Below are positions 7,588-10,427 of a stretch of DNA of 10,427 bases, piece after piece. Below the pieces are notes generated by a model, which saw only the letters and a program-made list of their open reading frames with translations, did not search any database and was not told the DNA's origin. Origin of the DNA: Promethearchaeota archaeon (GTDB lineage Archaea; Asgardarchaeota; Lokiarchaeia; Sigynarchaeales; SOKP01); contig SDNN01000093.1 of NCBI GenBank assembly GCA_004524425.1, forward strand, positions 1 to 10,427. Direction: 5' to 3'. How positions within the stretch are numbered: the stretch's first letter is position 1; every line of letters begins with the position of its first letter. Made by a program: the position numbers and the translations under genes.

Positions 7588-8304
7588 ATGGTGGTGGGCG
7601 ATCTTCACGGCGATCTTGAAACCTTACAAAAAATAATTCAAGCCTTTTTTAGAGAAAAATTCAAAAATCTCTTATTTCTTGGTGATTACGTTGACAGAGG
7701 AGCTAAACAAGTAGAAGTTATAAATGTTTTATTTTATTATAAAAAGCTAATGCCCGAAAGGATAATTTTAATTAGAGGAAATCATGAAGACCCCATTATA
7801 AACCGTCAATACGGATTTTATGATGAATTAAGACTCAAATTTAACAATTCAAAAGAGATGTTTAGGTTGTATAATCAAGCTTTTTCTAAATTACCTATAG
7901 CTGCTATAACATGGAACCGGATATTTTGCGTTCATGCAGGTATAGCTGAGGGTTTAAAATACGTCGAAGATATCAATTTATTACCTAAAAATCAGGAAGA
8001 AATCGATTGTCCAATCACGACTCAATTAGTTTGGAATGATCCTAAAGAAAGACTTAAAGATTTCAAGAATAGCAGCAGGGGACCAGGAATTAGAAGGTTT
8101 GGAAAAGATGTATTGGATGACTTCATTGAAAGAAATAAGTTGAACTTGATCATTAGAGCTCATGAAAGATTTAAAAATGGATATAAAACATATTTTAATG
8201 AAAAATTATTAAGCATTTTTACTTCTCATTCATATTCAAAAAGGGTAGAGACTGTCGTTGGGGTAATTAATGCTGACGGAGAAGTTGATGTAATTTCCAT
8301 TTAA
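7588..8304 (+). CDS. PPP-family (PP1/PP2A-like) Ser/Thr protein phosphatase
   Basis: This is a metallophosphoesterase of the eukaryote-type PPP family, which removes phosphate from Ser/Thr in proteins using two metal ions. Counting from the ATG at 7588, the hallmarks are GDLHG (Asp5, His7), GDYVDRG (Asp33, Asp36, Arg37), RGNHE (Asn65, His66), VHAG (His116) and RAHE (Arg190, His192). LVWNDP (147-152) and the SRGPGIRRFG segment (163-172) resemble the LWSDP and RGxGxxFG signatures of eukaryotic PPPs, and argue against diadenosine-tetraphosphatase ApaH. No signal peptide or membrane segment is visible, so it is probably cytosolic. With the ATG start it lacks the helices that normally precede the first core strand; coding sequence continues upstream (see 7429-7587). 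It is divergent from the kinase-like gene and convergent with the transporter gene, with 16 bp between stop codons. Its substrate is unknown. Confidence 0.92.
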   Translation: MVVGDLHGDLETLQKIIQAFFREKFKNLLFLGDYVDRGAKQVEVINVLFYYKKLMPERIILIRGNHEDPIINRQYGFYDELRLKFNNSKEMFRLYNQAFSKLPIAAITWNRIFCVHAGIAEGLKYVEDINLLPKNQEEIDCPITTQLVWNDPKERLKDFKNSSRGPGIRRFGKDVLDDFIERNKLNLIIRAHERFKNGYKTYFNEKLLSIFTSHSYSKRVETVVGVINADGEVDVISI

Positions 8305-8315
8305 ATCCGCTAAAA

Positions 8316-8322
8316 TTTTTTT
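8316..8322 (+). terminator. T-tract possible terminator of the phosphatase gene
   Basis: A run of seven Ts begins 11 bases after the phosphatase stop codon and overlaps the stop of the convergent transporter gene. Archaeal RNA polymerase commonly stops at T-rich tracts without a hairpin, so this is a plausible termination site; no stem-loop supports it. Confidence 0.3.
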
Positions 8323-9031
8323 AAACATTTATTAAAAATTGTTCTAGCCATAACCCGATTCCATAGGAGCAAACAAATGCAATTGCACCTATGATTAACA
8401 TTTCAATAGCACCTTTCAACTTAGTTTCTCCAGTGACTCTTGTCTTAAACATTCCCACGATCCCTAACATCGAAAATGAGACGATTGATGATATGATCAA
8501 TGATATAAAGCCTAAATTGAGAAAATAGGGAAATAATGGGATAAATGCGCCTATTATGAACGAAATAAAGGTTAATATACCTCCTATCGCAGGGTTTTCA
8601 GGTTCTTCTAATCCTAATTCACTTCCTATGAGAAAATCTAACCAAACATCTTTATCGGAAGTAATCTTATTAACGCACTCTTCAAGAACATCTCCTTCTA
8701 TTCCCATTTTTTTGAATGTCATTCTTACTTCCTCTTTTTCTTCTTCTGGAAATAAAATAATTTCAGCTTCTTCTTTTTTCATCTCATTCTTTATATAAGT
8801 AAATTCTGATTTTGAAGAAATATACTCACCGAGTCCCATGCTTATGGCACCAGAAACCATGGCTGCGATTCCAGTTAAAATTACTATGATATTTCCAGCA
8901 GAAGAAAGAGTAGCAGCAGCGACTCCAACTAATAATGTGAAAGTCGAAATAAGGCCATCATTAAGCCCTAAAATAATGCTTCGTATTTTAGCTCCTCCGA
9001 CTATGTGTTCCTCTTCTCTCTCTCTCATCAT
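8321..9031 (-). CDS. VIT1/CCC1-family iron/manganese transporter
   Basis: The family moves Fe2+ or Mn2+ across membranes by proton exchange: into vacuoles in plants and fungi, and out of the cytosol in prokaryotes. The 236 residues show the expected order. A short acidic/basic N-terminus leads to a first membrane segment starting at LGLNDGL with the conserved Asp25. A second segment ends in MGLGEYISSKSE (Glu69). A hydrophilic Glu-rich segment follows at about 83-145, the metal-binding stalk of the family, with clusters such as EEAE (87-90) and EEEKEE (96-101). Three C-terminal segments cover about 149-170, 173-193 and 206-232. There is no fused erythrin domain. ATG codons lie at 9031 and 9028, and no clear ribosome site precedes them. 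It lies 93 bp downstream of the oxidoreductase gene on the same strand. Metal choice cannot be read from sequence; detoxification export is the likely role. Confidence 0.9.
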   Translation of the reverse strand: MMREREEEHIVGGAKIRSIILGLNDGLISTFTLLVGVAAATLSSAGNIIVILTGIAAMVSGAISMGLGEYISSKSEFTYIKNEMKKEEAEIILFPEEEKEEVRMTFKKMGIEGDVLEECVNKITSDKDVWLDFLIGSELGLEEPENPAIGGILTFISFIIGAFIPLFPYFLNLGFISLIISSIVSFSMLGIVGMFKTRVTGETKLKGAIEMLIIGAIAFVCSYGIGLWLEQFLINV

Positions 9032-9100
9032 TTTGAGGTGACCATTTCCTGAAAATTTATAATAATATAATAAATTTCAGATTTCTTTAATTGTTTTTAA

Positions 9101-9110
9101 GCATATAAAA
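9101..9110 (-). promoter_or_regulatory. Candidate TATA element upstream of the VIT1-like gene
   Basis: Read on the reverse strand this is TTTTATATGC, close to the archaeal TTTATATA box, in the 93-bp gap between the oxidoreductase stop and the transporter start. It would place transcription start near 9080, leaving a leader of about 50 bases. A second AT-rich stretch at 9051-9075 could instead drive a nearly leaderless transcript. Either would let the transporter be expressed apart from the oxidoreductase gene. Confidence 0.35.
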
Positions 9111-9124
9111 GATTTAAAATTAGT

Positions 9125-10427
9125 CTATAATTCTAAATTTTCTAGTCCCAATTCAGCCAGTTTTTGAACATGAGGTTTTCCAGTACTGGGATCCCATTTC
9201 CTTATTTTATAATAATAACTTTTTAATTTGTCAAAGTCCGGGGTCTTCTCTTTAACGGCTCCTTCCTTAGTAGGCGTTAGAAGGATCTCTGGAATTTGAT
9301 CATTATCTGAATTCAAACCCATTTTAATATTAAATAATCTTTTGATGTTAAAGATTCTCTCCCCCGTGAGTTTAAGCTTCTTGATATCAAATTCAATACC
9401 GAGCAAAGTAGTTATTAATTCTGCCATGTATTCCGGAGGGGGATTTATAAAAAAGCAAGTTATGAGACTTGAATATAATGCTCTATAATCATGCAATAGT
9501 GCAGAATATTTCGCCATTTTTTTATTGTTGGCAAACATGTCTAATTTTTTAATACCCAATGACGAATAATCAACTTCATTGCTCCTTCTCAATACTTTAA
9601 AGACATCTCCACTAGTATGACAGGCGCCTCGAGGAGCAAAAGCATAAGTTAATGATAATCCATAACATGATCTAATATCATGATAAGGGGCCTCTAAATT
9701 ATTTATTGTAGCAATTTTACTACTGGGTATATTAAACTCTTTTCCAACAGCATTTGAACCCTCTGCTAATAAATCACCAATACCCTCTCTAAATGCCATT
9801 TTTCTGATTAAGGTTAGCATCGCTTCAGAATTACCCCATTCCAGATCTAAACCATCAATCTGATCTTTTTCTATATGACCATTATTATATAAATAATATA
9901 AAAACGCAATGACGCTACTTCCACTGATAGTATCAAAACCATAGTCATTACAGAGATTGTTAGCAATCGAGATGGCCTCTAAATCGTTATTCAAAAGCAT
10001 GGACCCAAATCCAGCAATGGTTTCGTATTCAGGTCCTTCCCATTCAGAAAAGTTATAATCATTATTTTTTACTTCGATAATTTTTCCGCATCCTATAGAA
10101 CATCCATAACAGGATTTGCGCTTAATTACAAAATTCTCCTTCAGTTTTTCCGCTGACACGTCATCCACGTCATTCCATTTACCCTTAGTCCAATATTTTA
10201 TCGGTAAATCTCCAACAGCATGAGCGGCTTTCACAGTGGCACTGGTTCCAAATTCTCTTAATACTTTTGTTGTGGTAGTATTTAAAATGAAATTGAGCGT
10301 TTTTTTAACACTTTTTTTAAATTTTTCAGCGCGGGCGATTATTGGAACAAAGGAATTCCCTTTTACTACTATGGCTTTTAAATTTTTAGAACCCATCACC
10401 GCTCCCATACCTGTCCGCCCAGCGGAA
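9125..10427 (-). CDS. Aldehyde:ferredoxin oxidoreductase, tungsten-dependent (5' end outside window)
   Basis: The AOR family oxidises aldehydes to acids with ferredoxin as acceptor, using a tungstopterin and one [4Fe-4S] cluster, in the cytosol of anaerobes. The frame is open to the right edge, where SAGRTG joins MGAVMGSKNLKAI, a signature normally inside the protein. The ATG at 10408 is therefore internal and the true start lies beyond 10427. Family members are about 600 residues, so some 170 or more N-terminal residues are missing here. Counting from that internal Met, the cluster cysteines are Cys100-x2-Cys103-x3-Cys107 and probably Cys318 in SSLITC. The pterin-binding region includes APYHDIR and the APRGACHTSGD segment. 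The stop is TAG. Subtype (AOR, FOR, GAPOR or WOR) cannot be fixed from this portion. The VIT1-like gene follows on the same strand after 93 bp. Confidence 0.95.
   Translation of the reverse strand, partial: SAGRTGMGAVMGSKNLKAIVVKGNSFVPIIARAEKFKKSVKKTLNFILNTTTTKVLREFGTSATVKAAHAVGDLPIKYWTKGKWNDVDDVSAEKLKENFVIKRKSCYGCSIGCGKIIEVKNNDYNFSEWEGPEYETIAGFGSMLLNNDLEAISIANNLCNDYGFDTISGSSVIAFLYYLYNNGHIEKDQIDGLDLEWGNSEAMLTLIRKMAFREGIGDLLAEGSNAVGKEFNIPSSKIATINNLEAPYHDIRSCYGLSLTYAFAPRGACHTSGDVFKVLRRSNEVDYSSLGIKKLDMFANNKKMAKYSALLHDYRALYSSLITCFFINPPPEYMAELITTLLGIEFDIKKLKLTGERIFNIKRLFNIKMGLNSDNDQIPEILLTPTKEGAVKEKTPDFDKLKSYYYKIRKWDPSTGKPHVQKLAELGLENLEL

Noticed and set aside
10406..10408. ATG at 10408 as the start of the aldehyde:ferredoxin oxidoreductase
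   Set aside because: The frame continues upstream with SAGRTG, part of an internal signature of the family, so the gene runs off the window edge.

Overview
The window looks like chromosomal DNA from an AT-rich (roughly one-third GC by eye) anaerobic archaeon. An archaeal-type MCM helicase, a tungsten aldehyde:ferredoxin oxidoreductase and rubrerythrin point to an anaerobic archaeon. A eukaryote-like PPP protein phosphatase, a kinase-fold-like protein and a very long membrane-anchored HEAT-repeat protein make an Asgard archaeon (Loki/Promethearchaeota-like) the best guess. That assignment is inferred from gene content and base composition; no rRNA or other phylogenetic marker was available to test it.

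Layout, left to right. (a) 67-3468 (+) encodes a 1133-residue protein with about nine N-terminal membrane segments followed by some 700 residues of HEAT repeats. (b) 3627-5762 (+) encodes a complete, intein-free MCM replicative helicase that starts at TTG. (c) 5955-6521 (+) encodes rubrerythrin. (d) 6541-7347 (-) encodes a protein of unrecognised family with a kinase-like catalytic core: Asp148-x4-His153, then a DFG at exactly the canonical distance. (e) 7588-8304 (+), divergent from (d), encodes a PPP-family Ser/Thr phosphatase. Its homology clearly begins about 40 codons before the first ATG, behind an in-frame TGA at 7453-7455. (f) 8321-9031 (-) encodes a VIT1/CCC1-type iron/manganese transporter. 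(g) 9125 to beyond 10427 (-) encodes the C-terminal two-thirds or so of an aldehyde:ferredoxin oxidoreductase, cut by the window edge.

All spacers between genes are under 250 bp and AT-rich. I saw no tRNA, rRNA, CRISPR array, insertion sequence or prophage. The gene pairs (c)/(d) and (e)/(f) are convergent with 16-19 bp between stop codons. Genes (d) and (e) are divergent and share one upstream region.

Two themes stand out. Genes (d) and (e) may form a kinase/phosphatase pair for reversible phosphorylation; this is the most interesting possibility here. Rubrerythrin, the VIT1-like transporter and the tungsten enzyme fit an oxygen-sensitive, iron-dependent metabolism, but they are not one operon and the link is only thematic. 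The HEAT protein and MCM genes are on the same strand 158 bp apart, and nothing suggests they cooperate.
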